From Geobacter sp. (lineage in GTDB: Bacteria > Desulfobacterota > Desulfuromonadia > Geobacterales > DSM-12255), in NCBI GenBank assembly GCA_009684525.1, contig WKKR01000005.1, forward strand, positions 62,001 through 126,000: a DNA stretch of 64,000 nt. The letters are read 5' to 3'. The translations under genes were made by a program, and so were the position numbers. The notes beneath the pieces are model-generated. The model was not told where the DNA came from. It made no database searches and worked only from the letters and a program-made list of their open reading frames with translations. Of the stretch, positions 9,939-19,045 are shown one piece after another; within the stretch, counting starts at the first letter, position 1, and the number at the start of each line of letters is the position of its first letter.

Positions 9939-10658
9939 TCAGGCAACCCCCTTGAACTGCGCATAGAAGGACTTGTTGAGGAGGATCGCCTTGTTGTCCT
10001 GCACCTCGATCAGCCCGTCCCGCTCCAACCGGCTCAAGACCCTGGTCACCGTCTCCCTGGCAACCGCCGCGTAACTGGCCATCTGCTGGTGGGTCAGCTT
10101 GATGTTGATGATGATGCCGCGGTCGTCCACCACGCCGTAAAGCGCCTGCAGACGGTCGAGCACCGCCATGACCCGGTGCTCGGCATTGTCGAAGCTCAAG
10201 ATCTTGATCATGGCCCAGGAATCGCGCAGGCGGAAACAGAGGAGATCGATGATCCTGCGGCGGATCTCTTCGTTGCTCATCAGGTGCTGGTCGAAATCCT
10301 CCTTGGAGAGAAAGCCGATCACCACGTCCTCGTGGGCGATAACCGACGCCGGCGAGGTCTTGCCGTCCAGAAGCGCCATCTCGCCGAAGAAGTCCCCTTT
10401 CTTGTGGATGCCGATGATCTGCTCCCGCCCCTCCTCGTTCATCTTCACGATCCGCACCTTGCCGGCATAGACCAGGTACATGTAGTTCGCCGTATCCTCC
10501 TCGTACAGGACAATCTGATCCTTGTTAAAGCGCTTCTTGACGATCAGCCGCTCGACCTGCTCCAGCTCCTCGTCTCCCAGACCCTTGAAGAACGGGATAT
10601 TCTTGATGATATTGTCAAACCTTCGTTCATCACTCTTAAAGATCATGATCGCCCCCAC
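9939..10658 (-). CDS. Crp/Fnr-family transcriptional regulator
   Basis: The protein has up to 239 residues. Residues about 15-130 form a cyclic-nucleotide-binding-like beta-barrel (GDFFGEMALLDGKTSPASVIA), followed by a dimerisation helix and a C-terminal winged helix-turn-helix (THQQMASYAAVARETVTRVLSRL as the HTH region, shown in part). There is no N-terminal Cys cluster, so it is not an oxygen-sensing FNR. The degenerate phosphate-binding cassette leaves cAMP binding uncertain. The start could be the GTG at 10658 (weak AGAGAAG site) or the ATG at 10646. Its targets are unknown. Confidence 0.9.
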   Translation of the reverse strand: MGAIMIFKSDERRFDNIIKNIPFFKGLGDEELEQVERLIVKKRFNKDQIVLYEEDTANYMYLVYAGKVRIVKMNEEGREQIIGIHKKGDFFGEMALLDGKTSPASVIAHEDVVIGFLSKEDFDQHLMSNEEIRRRIIDLLCFRLRDSWAMIKILSFDNAEHRVMAVLDRLQALYGVVDDRGIIINIKLTHQQMASYAAVARETVTRVLSRLERDGLIEVQDNKAILLNKSFYAQFKGVA

Positions 10659-10776
10659 GGCTTCTCTTTAGAAGCATACCGTCGTATCAAGACAACAATA
10701 TCACGGATTGTGCCCGCCACAATCTCTGCGGCAGATCCGGCGAAAGATCGAAGGTTATGGAGAGGGGGGAATTGGC

Positions 10777-11649
10777 TCAGCCGAGACGGATCAGGGCCGC
10801 ACCTGCAAGGATCAAGAGGGCTGCCGTCAGCCGGAACCGGCCGCACGGCTCATTGAGGAAGATGACGCCGATCAGCACCCCGACCATGATGCTCACCTGC
10901 CGCACCGGCACGGCATAGCTCATCGGGGCGAGTTTCAGCCCATAGCGGAAGGAGAGAAACGACCCCATCATCACCGGGCCGCTGGCCAGGATCAGCAACC
11001 GGTTCTCCCGGAACTCGGCCATGATCTGGGAGCGGTAGCAGCTGCGCATGATGTTGACGGTCATCATCGCCAGCATGGCAATCACCAAGATATGGGTGAA
11101 ATAGAGGGGGGAATAGAAGCCGACACCGGTCTTGTCGACGATGGCACCCAGGGAGTAGACGAACCCGGCCCCCAGGGCGGCCCGCACCGAGGGGCTGCCA
11201 AAACTTTTGAACGGCCGCAGCAGCTCCCCCAGCGAGAGCCGCTGCAACTGCACCGAATAAGCCCCGGCAACCACCAGCAGGATGCCGGCGCCACCCACCG
11301 GCGTCAGCCGTTCCCCCAGGAGAAAGATCCCCCAGAGCGGCACATAGACCATGGCGGTCTGGGAAAGGGGATAGACCATCGAAAGGTCGCCGCCCCGGTA
11401 GGCACGCCCGTTCAGGAGATGGTAGAGGACGAAACAGACCGCACCGGCCAGGCCGAGCACCAGGACACGCAGGTCGGGAACGGGAAACGGGCCGGGCATC
11501 AAGGGGAGGGTCAGGGTGAACATGCTGCCGGAGCTGACGAACATCCACCAGATAAAGACCGTCTTGTGGCGGCTCTGCTTGACCAGCAGGTTCCAAAGGG
11601 CATGCATCACCGCAGAAACGACGATAAGGAAAAACGCCAGTGAACTCAT
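10777..11649 (-). CDS. EamA/DMT-superfamily transporter
   Basis: This 290-residue protein has about ten hydrophobic segments in two homologous halves. It matches the drug/metabolite transporter (EamA) fold: the N-half ends with YPLSQTAMVYVPLWGIFLLGE and the C-half with VPVRQVSIMVGVLIGVIFLNE (each shown in part). These Tyr/Pro-rich membrane motifs and terminal Glu residues are typical. It is likely an exporter of a small metabolite, with unknown substrate. It is flanked by an AT-rich inverted repeat at its 5' side and lies on the same strand as the Crp-type gene, but 118 bases separate them. Confidence 0.85.
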   Translation of the reverse strand: MSSLAFFLIVVSAVMHALWNLLVKQSRHKTVFIWWMFVSSGSMFTLTLPLMPGPFPVPDLRVLVLGLAGAVCFVLYHLLNGRAYRGGDLSMVYPLSQTAMVYVPLWGIFLLGERLTPVGGAGILLVVAGAYSVQLQRLSLGELLRPFKSFGSPSVRAALGAGFVYSLGAIVDKTGVGFYSPLYFTHILVIAMLAMMTVNIMRSCYRSQIMAEFRENRLLILASGPVMMGSFLSFRYGLKLAPMSYAVPVRQVSIMVGVLIGVIFLNEPCGRFRLTAALLILAGAALIRLG

Positions 11650-11673
11650 GACCGGAGAGTATAGCGAAGATAT

Positions 11674-11697
11674 AAATTTTTAGCGAGACTAAAATTT
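11674..11697. promoter_or_regulatory. AT-rich inverted repeat upstream of the DMT transporter gene
   Basis: AAATTTTTAG (11674-11683) and CTAAAATTT (11689-11697) flank a 5-base loop, about 25 bases upstream of the transporter ATG. It could be the terminator of the upstream methyltransferase gene or an operator over the transporter promoter. A TATACT hexamer lies between it and the start. Confidence 0.4.
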
Positions 11698-11734
11698 CTT
11701 GAGCAAAACCCTGGGCAAGCTGAAACGGCTCCGT

Positions 11735-12535
11735 CTACCTGCTGCCGACCCCTTTAAAAAAGGTATAGCAGAAGGTGCCGTCATCATCCGCGGCCCGCTG
11801 CAGGTCGGCAATCCCCCGTTCCCACGCCTCATCCCGCATCATGGCCGCGGCAATGGCCCGCTCCCGCACCCCCTCCACCATGGCGATGAAGGTCTTCCGG
11901 GTGAACCCCTCCACCAGGACCGGTCTGCTGGCATCCGCATAGACCATGCGGGGCGACACCCGGACCTGCCGCAAACCGGCATTTTCCAAAAGCGGATAGA
12001 GCCGGCGACCGATCAGCGCATCCCCCCCGGCCAGCTCCTGCAGCTCGACGAGACACTCGATGGTCCGGCGCGCCGCCGCGCTTTCCGGGTGAAAGCAGAC
12101 CGTCCCGTGATCCCCCTCGATGACGGTAACGGTCCCTCCCGGCTTCACCACCCGCCTGAGCTCCGCCAGCGCCTCGGCCGGCCGGTGCAGGTGCTCCAGG
12201 ACGAAACAGAGAAAGACATGGTCGAACGTGCCGTCGCCAAAAGGGAGGGCATAGAGGTCTGCCTGGCGGAAATCCACATTGTCGAGCCCGGCCCTGGCCG
12301 CTGCCAGGCGCGCCTCCCCCAGGGAATCGACGGAGATATCCACCGAGGTGAAGCGCGCCTCAGGGCTGTTCCTCCCCAGGATCACGGTCTGCGCCCCGAC
12401 GCCGCACCCCGCCTCCAGGACATGGCAGCCGGCCGGATAGCGGGTATCGTGGTGCAGCAGCTCCTCCAGGGTCCGGGCCTGGTCCTCCAGGCGCTCGGAC
12501 TCCCGCTCGTGATAGCCGTGGACATAGGATTGCAT
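11735..12535 (-). CDS. Class I SAM-dependent methyltransferase
   Basis: The 266-residue protein has the class I methyltransferase fold. Motif I HVLEAGCGVGAQT lies near residue 45, an acidic residue (TSVDIS) ends strand 2, DLYALPFGDGTFDHV is motif II, and LRRVVKPGGTVTVIEGD is motif III (Methyltransf_11/25 type). The start at 12535 is supported by AAGGAGG; the frame remains open upstream through the HDOD gene but without homology. The substrate is unknown. The C-terminal half carries a family-specific lid. It follows the DUF4388-HDOD gene by 80 bases on the same strand. Confidence 0.9.
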   Translation of the reverse strand: MQSYVHGYHERESERLEDQARTLEELLHHDTRYPAGCHVLEAGCGVGAQTVILGRNSPEARFTSVDISVDSLGEARLAAARAGLDNVDFRQADLYALPFGDGTFDHVFLCFVLEHLHRPAEALAELRRVVKPGGTVTVIEGDHGTVCFHPESAAARRTIECLVELQELAGGDALIGRRLYPLLENAGLRQVRVSPRMVYADASRPVLVEGFTRKTFIAMVEGVRERAIAAAMMRDEAWERGIADLQRAADDDGTFCYTFFKGVGSR

Positions 12536-12615
12536 GGCGTTGACCTCCTTGAAGCAATAAATGGCCGCATCTCCCGACTGCACGCCGGAGAGTCCTGCTT
12601 TGGGCGATAATCCGT

Positions 12616-13899
12616 TCAGAGCGACTTGATCTGGTAGAAGGAATCCATGGCCTTGGGATAGATCTCCATGACCGTGTCGAGGGAGAGATCGATGGAGCCG
12701 AGCAGTTCGTGGTCGACCCCCTTTTCCGACCCCGCCTGGACCACCTGGTCGGCCACCTGGATCAGGGCGATCATCCGGTTCACCATGCCGCCGAAATTGC
12801 GGTTGTGGTGGTAGCGGATCAGGTTCTGGATCGATTCGGGGTAGTTCCACTTCTTGGCGATCAGTGCGCCGATCTCGGCATGGCGGGTGGCGAGCAGGTC
12901 TTCCAGGAACGACGGTTCGATATGGAAATCCTTGGCAACGCTCAGGATGACGGTCTTGCCCAGGTCGAGCAGCAGCCCGCCGAGAAAGGCCTCCTCGGGA
13001 TCGAGGCGGCAGCGGCGGGCAAGCCCGCTGGCCACGAAGGCGGTCTTCAGGGCATCGTCCAGGATGACCTGCAGCCGCTCCTGGGGGATGTCGCTGCTCT
13101 GCAGGGAGTTGATCTGGATGCCGGTGACGATGTTCATGATCTCCCGCATGCCGAGCCGGACAATGGCGAAGTGGATGGAATCGACCTGGCCGCTGCCGCC
13201 GTAGAACGGGGAGTTGGCAATCTTCAGGATGCGCGAGATCAGCACCTGGTCGGTCATGATCAGCTTGGCCATGTCTTGGAAGGTGGTCTTCTCGTCCTCC
13301 ATGAGAGAGATCAGCTGCATCAGCATGCCGGGAAGAACCGGCAGCTGGAACTCTTCCTTGTAGAGCCGCTGGTTGATCGCCTCGATGGCAGCGTCCCGCT
13401 CAAGGGAGTCCCGGTTCATCTCGTCGAAGACGCGGACCGCGTCGAACAGGATGCGGCCGGTTTCCAGGTGGATCGGGCCGTTCAGCACCGAATCGGGCAG
13501 CGGCGACGTGACCGACACCGAACCGTGCTTGCAGGAAAAGACCTCGATGAGGAGTTTTTCCACCAGCTGGGTAAAGACCTCGGAGAGGGCGCGGCCGGAG
13601 ATCAGGCCGTTCTCCACCAGGTAGCGGGTAAAAGAGATGCCAGCAGAGCGGCTGGCGGTCAGGGCCTGGATGACCTGCATCTCGCCCAGAGCGCCCTCCT
13701 TCACCAGGAATTCCCCCAGGCGGTTCCCCTTCTTCTGGGAGGCAGCAAAGATGATCTTGCCGGTCTCCAGGTAAAAGGTCATCCCCCCCTCCCCCTCCAG
13801 CGTAATGGTTGCCACGCAGGAGAGCCGGTTCATGTCGATCCACTGGAGGATGTCATGAAGCGGCATGAAGCTGAGATCAACCTGGAACAGGACACCCAT
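12616..13899 (-). CDS. DUF4388 (PATAN)-HDOD signalling protein
   Basis: This 427-residue soluble protein has two parts. Residues about 1-170 form a DUF4388/PATAN-type domain (LHDILQWIDMNR, FYLETGKIIFA), known in two-component and gliding-motility regulators. Residues about 190-395 form an HDOD domain (FQLPVLPGMLMQLISLMED; ANSPFYG; a central LGGLLLDLGKTV in place of the HD-GYP metal motif), so phosphodiesterase activity is not expected. HDOD proteins act as non-enzymatic output or scaffold modules in signalling. The ATG has an AAGGAAG site. No response-regulator partner is adjacent. Confidence 0.88.
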   Translation of the reverse strand: MGVLFQVDLSFMPLHDILQWIDMNRLSCVATITLEGEGGMTFYLETGKIIFAASQKKGNRLGEFLVKEGALGEMQVIQALTASRSAGISFTRYLVENGLISGRALSEVFTQLVEKLLIEVFSCKHGSVSVTSPLPDSVLNGPIHLETGRILFDAVRVFDEMNRDSLERDAAIEAINQRLYKEEFQLPVLPGMLMQLISLMEDEKTTFQDMAKLIMTDQVLISRILKIANSPFYGGSGQVDSIHFAIVRLGMREIMNIVTGIQINSLQSSDIPQERLQVILDDALKTAFVASGLARRCRLDPEEAFLGGLLLDLGKTVILSVAKDFHIEPSFLEDLLATRHAEIGALIAKKWNYPESIQNLIRYHHNRNFGGMVNRMIALIQVADQVVQAGSEKGVDHELLGSIDLSLDTVMEIYPKAMDSFYQIKSL

Positions 13900-14046
13900 G
13901 GTGCTTCCTTCGCTCGAAGTCAGGGGAAAGTATTACACTATTTCTCTTCGGCAGCTCCATAAAATAATTGATCCAACCGGCAGAAGAATCCCCGACAGAC
14001 AGAGGAATCCATCCCGCCATCACGGACAGTCGAGCCAAGGGGCAGG

Positions 14047-14403
14047 TCAGTCCCCGCGGTCATCGTCGCTGTGGTCCTCCTCGTCCGGCAGGAGATACCG
14101 CGCCACGAAAAAAAGCCCGCCGGACACCACCAGGGAAATGCAGGCCACGGTCCAGGCAAGCGTTCTGCCATGCCACAGGCCGTTGAACCACTGCATCAAT
14201 TCGCTTGAAACCACACTCAGCTTACCGCCATAGGCCTCCAGTTCATGCCGGAACACCTTGGACTGCCGGAATTCGTCTACCAGGGTCGTGTCCGCCAGAT
14301 CCCCGGCAGTAAACCAGATCGCAGCGCTGCTCCCCAGACCGAGCAGCAGGGTCAGGGCAGCGATGAGGTAGAGGCGTTTCTGCGAGGTGCTCCCCTGATT
14401 CAT
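14047..14403 (-). CDS. Small membrane protein of unknown function
   Basis: I do not recognise a family. The 118-residue protein has two membrane segments (about residues 10-32 and 82-102), a soluble loop of about 50 residues between them, and an acidic C-terminal tail (DEEDHSDDD). The loop is likely periplasmic, so the protein resembles sensor-like membrane stubs, but no signalling domain is present. The ATG at 14403 follows a GGGAGA site; an in-frame start at 14445 is possible. It lies 47 bases downstream of the TrmO-like gene and may be co-transcribed with it. Confidence 0.65.
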   Translation of the reverse strand: MNQGSTSQKRLYLIAALTLLLGLGSSAAIWFTAGDLADTTLVDEFRQSKVFRHELEAYGGKLSVVSSELMQWFNGLWHGRTLAWTVACISLVVSGGLFFVARYLLPDEEDHSDDDRGD

Positions 14404-14449
14404 TGATCTCCCGTCCAACATCGTCTCCAACAGGTTGTTCAACAACCGC

Positions 14450-14866
14450 CTAGGTGTCCGTCGACCGGCGCAGCACCGATTTTATGTCGACCACCGGCGT
14501 GCCGTCGAGCGCTTCTAACGGACCGACCTTCAGCCGCGTGCCGTCGATCTCCCGCACCGTAACCCGGTGCAGGCCAAGCGGGTTCGGCCGGTTGGGCGAA
14601 CGCGTGGCAAAGACGCCGGTCAGCGGCAGGTTCATATTCCGGCCGGGATGCACCTTCAGCGTGTCGCGCTGCGACTGGTGGAACCAGGTGATCACGACGA
14701 TCTCATCGCCGACAGCAATGCCGTCGAGCCCGTCGGCAACCGCCGGGTCCAGGTCGAGCCAGGCATCGGGCGCGCCTTCATACCCCTGGCGCGGGGCATC
14801 CTCGCGGCTGGTCAACACGGAGCGGACCGTCCCGATCGGTCTGAGTAGATAGCTGGTATCGGTCAT
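14450..14866 (-). CDS. TrmO/TsaA-family tRNA (N6-threonylcarbamoyladenosine37) methyltransferase
   Basis: The 138-residue protein has the TsaA/TrmO beta-barrel (UPF0066) signature. PIGTVRS is at the N-terminus, VITWFHQSQRD is central, and GVFATRSPNRPNPLGLHRV is the SAM-binding motif. DGTPVVDIKS follows near the C-terminus. E. coli TrmO methylates t6A37 in tRNA-Thr and is about 235 residues; this protein is the short, single-domain form common in bacteria and archaea, lacking the C-terminal extension. The ATG at 14866 has an AGGGGA site. The exact substrate is inferred from family membership. Confidence 0.85.
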   Translation of the reverse strand: MTDTSYLLRPIGTVRSVLTSREDAPRQGYEGAPDAWLDLDPAVADGLDGIAVGDEIVVITWFHQSQRDTLKVHPGRNMNLPLTGVFATRSPNRPNPLGLHRVTVREIDGTRLKVGPLEALDGTPVVDIKSVLRRSTDT

Positions 14867-14946
14867 AACATGTCCCCTTTCGGCAACGGTCCTTCTATTG
14901 GGCAACGACGGCATAGTGCGCTTCTTGCCCCGGCTCTCCATGCCGA

Positions 14947-15420
14947 TCAGCCGGGAAGCAGTTTGCGGACCTCTTGGAGCATGCGGACATGCGCCTTCTC
15001 TTCGTCAACGATTTCCGCCATGACAGCTGCATCCAAACCGGTAACGTCATATAGCAGCGTCGAATAGAAGTCTACTGCCCTGGTTTCCATCTCTATCGCC
15101 ATGTCCAGCACCTTGAGGAGGTCAGGGGCCTGGACAGCCTTGTGGACTGCTTTTGCGCTCGGGATGATTTTCTTGTGCAGCACCTCGGTAGCGGCAAAAA
15201 GTTCATTGTCAGCCAGCTTCGGTCCGCGCTGGTCCGGTGGGAGCGCATTCCGCATCCGCACGAAGGTCTCGATATGCTCTTCTTCCGCCTTTGCAAGAGA
15301 GGTGGCAAGAGCCGCTATCTCCGCATGTCCGCAGCCAAGGGCCAGGGACTCGTAAAACGTCCGGCCGAGCCGTTCCATCTCGACCGCAATCTGCAAGGTG
15401 TTATTCGCCGTAGGTTTCAT
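14947..15420 (-). CDS. Ferritin-like/rubrerythrin-type di-iron protein
   Basis: The 157-residue protein is a four-helix-bundle ferritin-like protein with paired metal motifs: an N-terminal Glu helix (MERLGRTFYES), EEEH (about residue 50), EMETRAVDFY (about residue 110) and DEEKAH (about residue 140). The EExH/EExxH pattern is that of rubrerythrin-type di-iron sites. No C-terminal rubredoxin Cys pairs are present. A role in peroxide reduction or iron handling is likely. The start at 15420 is preferred because AGGAGG lies 9 bases ahead; two nearer ATGs (15429, 15426) almost abut the site. Confidence 0.85.
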   Translation of the reverse strand: MKPTANNTLQIAVEMERLGRTFYESLALGCGHAEIAALATSLAKAEEEHIETFVRMRNALPPDQRGPKLADNELFAATEVLHKKIIPSAKAVHKAVQAPDLLKVLDMAIEMETRAVDFYSTLLYDVTGLDAAVMAEIVDEEKAHVRMLQEVRKLLPG

Positions 15421-15472
15421 GAACATCATCCTCCTTCGTTTCCAGTCCCGCCCGATGGCGGCGGGGCGGTTG

Positions 15473-15910
15473 TCAGACGCCGATATCCTCGTTCCAGAGT
15501 TCCGGCTTCGACCGGATGAACTCCTCCATCAGGCGGATGCACCGGTCGTCCTGCAGCACGTCTACCTGTACGCCCCGCGAGCGGAGGAGCTCCTCCTCCC
15601 CGAGAAAAGTCCTGTTTTCCCCGATAACGACACGGGGAATGCCGTAGAGAAGGATGGCGCCGCTGCACATGGCGCAGGGCGAAAGGGTGGTATAGAGCAC
15701 GGACTGGCGATAGACCGCTGCTGGCTGGCGGCCGGCGTTTTCCAGGGCGTCCATCTCCCCGTGCAGGATCGCGCTCCCCTTCTGCACCCGCCGGTTGTGC
15801 CCCCGGCCGATGATCCTGCCCGCATGCACAATGACCGAACCGATCGGGATGCCCCCTTCGGCCAGCCCTGCCGCCGCCTCTTCCAGTGCCGCTTTCATGA
15901 ACTGATCCAT
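15473..15910 (-). CDS. Cytosine deaminase of the fungal FCY1 type
   Basis: The 145-residue protein is a zinc CDA-fold deaminase. HGEMDALE holds the His ligand and proton-shuttle Glu, and SPCAMCSG holds the two Cys ligands. Beyond the zinc motifs it matches yeast cytosine deaminase through most of its length as I recall that sequence: GGIPIGSVIV, GRGHNRRVQKGSAILHGE, LYTTLSPC, YGIPRVV(I)GEN and a C-terminal W-EDIG. The usual bacterial cytosine deaminase, CodA, is an unrelated amidohydrolase. It probably converts cytosine to uracil in pyrimidine salvage. The ATG at 15910 has a strong GGGAGGGAG site; upstream in-frame residues are non-homologous. Confidence 0.85.
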   Translation of the reverse strand: MDQFMKAALEEAAAGLAEGGIPIGSVIVHAGRIIGRGHNRRVQKGSAILHGEMDALENAGRQPAAVYRQSVLYTTLSPCAMCSGAILLYGIPRVVIGENRTFLGEEELLRSRGVQVDVLQDDRCIRLMEEFIRSKPELWNEDIGV

Positions 15911-16074
15911 GGATCTCCCTCCCTCTCTACAGGTGTGCGCTTCCCCGGTCCACGTGCCACCTGGCTTCAGATCTTCAATGCCCGACCCGGTTGCCTCCAG
16001 AGGCAGCCGCGGCAAAAATGCCAAAGGCCTCGGCAGATGATGTGGCCGTATCTCTTATGCCGAAAACATGCGTC

Positions 16075-17382
16075 TCAGGCAACGAGCAGGCTGTACAGGA
16101 TGAGGAACGTGAGCTGGCACGCGCCGACCGTCCAGCCGTTTCTGAGCATCGATTTCATGTCCACCGACTCGGCAAATCCAAGCGAACTGGCCATGTTCGC
16201 CCCCGGAAAGACGAAATTGTTCACCCTGGTCGCCACCACCAGGGCCAGCGCCCAGGCGAGCATGGAGACGCCATGGCTGCCGAGAAGCTGACCGAACATC
16301 TCGTGCAGAAGCTTCATGGTCGTCACCGTGGCGCCGCTGATGCCGAAGGCTCCCAGGAACCCGCCGGCAACGACGATGGCCGGCTTGCCGCCGATCTCCA
16401 TCATCGGCTTGATCAGCGCGGTGAGCGCCGCAAAACCGCCAGCCTTGTCGACGAAAACGATGAACGGGTCGAGCAGCAGAAAGAGGAGGAAGAGCCCCAC
16501 GTTCCCCGCCATCCCCCTGGCGACGTGGCTGAGGATCTCGTCGAATCTCAGCCCCCCCACCAGCCCGGTGATGACCGACAGACCCAGCATGATCACGATG
16601 ACGAACGAGGTGGGCGCCTTGACCGCGATGCCATAGACCACGGCCGCCAGGAAACAGAGGACGAAGACCGCGGTCGCGCGCCGATTTCTGGCGGTCGGCT
16701 CGAACCGCCTGGTCTCTTCCGGCGGCTGGTACGGATTGCTCTCCCTGGTGTTCCGCTGGATCCGCTGGATCATCAACCAGGTCACCGCCAGGGTGATCAA
16801 CGCCACCGGGCCGGAGACATAGAGCAGCATCTCGCCATAGCCAAGCCCGGTCAGCCCCAGCAGCGTGATGACCGGCGGCGTGAACGGGCCAAGGATGAGC
16901 GCCTCCTCGCCGACGGCCTGGAAGATGACGCCGACCGTGCTGCGCGACAGCCCGACCGCCGCTGCCACCGGCAACACGATCGGGGCGATGATGGCGTTGC
17001 CGCCGGCCATGGTGCCGAGCAGGCCGACGATCACCATGCAGGCCGCCATGATCCCGAGCATCGCCTTCTTCTCGGTATCGACGCCGATGCCGTAGATGAT
17101 CCGGTGGACAATGGTATGGGAGACCTTCGTGGCGTTCAGCACCTCCCCCAGGCCGCGCCCCAGCATGATGATCAGCCCCACCAGCGCCAGAAAGGAGGAC
17201 ATGCCGTTTGCCAGGGCAGCGCCGAAAGAAACCGGGGTCTGGTGGCTCAACAGGGCGCCGAGCACCACGCAGATGGCAGTGGCTGCCAGGATATCCACGT
17301 CCCGGAAGACCAGCACGACGTAGAGGAGCAGCGGTGCCAGCCCCAAGAGGCCCCAGGCGGTGGTGGGGGCGATTTCGATCAT
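16075..17382 (-). CDS. Multi-pass permease, Na+/H+ antiporter (NhaC-like) or ion-transporter superfamily
   Basis: The 435-residue protein has about twelve membrane segments in two halves. A conserved discontinuous-helix motif GTMAGGNAIIAPIVLP lies about one third in and GFLGAFGISGATVTTMK in the second half, as in NhaC/GntP/CitM-type ion-transporter superfamily carriers. The substrate is not evident. The ATG overlaps the stop of the upstream deacylase gene by four bases (ATGA), with a TGAGGAAA site inside that gene, so the two are translationally coupled. Co-transcription with an N-acyl-D-amino-acid deacylase suggests import or export of (acyl-)amino acids, which is inference. Confidence 0.75.
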   Translation of the reverse strand: MIEIAPTTAWGLLGLAPLLLYVVLVFRDVDILAATAICVVLGALLSHQTPVSFGAALANGMSSFLALVGLIIMLGRGLGEVLNATKVSHTIVHRIIYGIGVDTEKKAMLGIMAACMVIVGLLGTMAGGNAIIAPIVLPVAAAVGLSRSTVGVIFQAVGEEALILGPFTPPVITLLGLTGLGYGEMLLYVSGPVALITLAVTWLMIQRIQRNTRESNPYQPPEETRRFEPTARNRRATAVFVLCFLAAVVYGIAVKAPTSFVIVIMLGLSVITGLVGGLRFDEILSHVARGMAGNVGLFLLFLLLDPFIVFVDKAGGFAALTALIKPMMEIGGKPAIVVAGGFLGAFGISGATVTTMKLLHEMFGQLLGSHGVSMLAWALALVVATRVNNFVFPGANMASSLGFAESVDMKSMLRNGWTVGACQLTFLILYSLLVA

Positions 17383-18971
17383 TGTTTCCTCAAGACCTTT
17401 CCCGGCCTGTTGCCGGTCATCTTTCCGTCCTCGATCACCGGTCTGCCGGCCACCAGCAGGTGGACGATGCCGGCGGCATAGCGGTGCGGCTCGGCATAGG
17501 TGGCGCAATCGGCGATCTGGTCAGGATCGAGGAGCACCAGGTCGGCCACCAGCCCCGGCCGCACCATCCCCCGGTCGACAAACCCCAGCCGACCGGCAGG
17601 CAGTCCGGTCATCTTCCGGATGGCCGCGGCAAGGGAAAGGAGCCGCTCCTCCCGCACATAGCGGCCCAGCACCCTGGCAAACGTGCCGTAGGAGCGGGGG
17701 TGGGTCGGCTCCGACCCGTCCTGCGCCGCATTCAGGGCATGGCCATCAGACCCGATCGCCACGCCGGGATCGGCCAGGATCGCTGCCACATCCTCTTCCG
17801 CCATGGAGAAGAAGATCGCTCCCACGTTCCCCTCTTCCTCCAGGATCAGCCTGACAACCGCCTCTTCCGGCGAACAGCCCCAACGCCCGGCGATGCGGGC
17901 AACGCTTTCTCCGGAAAGCTCGCGGTTTTGCGCCGAGTGGCAGCCGGTCACCACGATCCCCGCCGCCCCCTCCCGCCGTGCCATCTCGCGGCCGATCTGC
18001 ATCCTGATTTCCGCCCCCTGCGCCGGATCTGCCAGCCTCGCCAAGAGGGCCTTGACACCGTCGGCGTGCGCCCACTGCGGCACCACGGCCGTCAGCGTCG
18101 TTGCCGAGGCATGGTAGGGATACTGGTCCGCAGCGATATCCACCCCGGCGGCGCGGGCCGTGGCCAGCCGCTCCAGCAGCTCCCCGGCCCGGCCGCGGTT
18201 GCTCCCCCCCATCGCCTTCAGGTGGGAGACCTGGACCTTGACGCCGCTCCCAGCGCCGATGGCAACCGCTTCGTCCAGCGCCGCGGCTATCTTCTCGCTC
18301 TCATTGCGGATGTGGCTGGCATACAGCGCGCCATGGCGGGCCAGGACCCGTGCCAGGGCAATCAGCTCGCCGGTCTCGGCATAGCTTCCCGGCGGGTAGA
18401 TCAGGCCGGTCGACATCCCCCAGGCTCCCTGCTGCAGCGCCGTTGCCAGCAGCGCCTCCATCCGCGCCAGTTCGGCGGCAGCGGGAGGCCGGTCCTCCAT
18501 CCCCATGGTGGCGATCCTGAGCGGCGCATGACCGACCAGCGGCGCCACGTTGATCCCCAGGCCGTCCCGGTCCAGCCGCGCGGCATACCCGGCAAGGTCT
18601 TCCCACTCGATGCCGTCGTCCGGCAGAGAAAAATCGTGCAGCCGGAGGTAATCGGCCAGCGCACCCCCGCCACCCGCCGCAGCCGGGAAGAGACCCAGCC
18701 CGCAGTTGCCGATCACCTCGGTGGTGACCCCCTGCCGGGCCTTGCTTTCCAGCAGCGGGTGCCGGAACAGGGTCATGTCCGAATGGCCGTGGATGTCGAT
18801 GAAGCCGGGGCAGAGCACCAGGCCAGAGGCATCGACGACCTGCTCTGCGGCCCCGGCCAGATCGTGCCCGACCGCTGCGATCTTCCCTTCTGCAACGGCA
18901 ACATCCGCCACTATAGGAGGGCTGCCCGAGCCGTCCACCAGCGTTGCACCCCGGAAGAGGTAGTTATACAT
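17379..18971 (-). CDS. N-acyl-D-amino-acid deacylase (amidohydrolase superfamily)
   Basis: The 530-residue protein is a metal-dependent amidohydrolase of the D-aminoacylase group. The HxH motif lies in GFIDIHGHSD (about residues 60-70), the conserved Cys region is VTTEVIGNCGLG (about 90), and GMSTGLIYPPGSYA, ASHIRNE, VQVSHLKAMG and a late IGSDGHAL follow, all typical of this family. It would release free D-amino acids from N-acyl-D-amino acids. The C-terminus (PGLVADLVLLDPD) is the returning small beta-domain of amidohydrolases. It is the first gene of a two-gene unit with the permease. Confidence 0.9.
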   Translation of the reverse strand: MYNYLFRGATLVDGSGSPPIVADVAVAEGKIAAVGHDLAGAAEQVVDASGLVLCPGFIDIHGHSDMTLFRHPLLESKARQGVTTEVIGNCGLGLFPAAAGGGGALADYLRLHDFSLPDDGIEWEDLAGYAARLDRDGLGINVAPLVGHAPLRIATMGMEDRPPAAAELARMEALLATALQQGAWGMSTGLIYPPGSYAETGELIALARVLARHGALYASHIRNESEKIAAALDEAVAIGAGSGVKVQVSHLKAMGGSNRGRAGELLERLATARAAGVDIAADQYPYHASATTLTAVVPQWAHADGVKALLARLADPAQGAEIRMQIGREMARREGAAGIVVTGCHSAQNRELSGESVARIAGRWGCSPEEAVVRLILEEEGNVGAIFFSMAEEDVAAILADPGVAIGSDGHALNAAQDGSEPTHPRSYGTFARVLGRYVREERLLSLAAAIRKMTGLPAGRLGFVDRGMVRPGLVADLVLLDPDQIADCATYAEPHRYAAGIVHLLVAGRPVIEDGKMTGNRPGKVLRKQ

Positions 18972-19045
18972 AATTTCACCCGTGCCATCGCATGGTTGTC
19001 AGACAAATGCCTACCTTAACCGTCGCTTTCCTTTTTTATCTGCCA

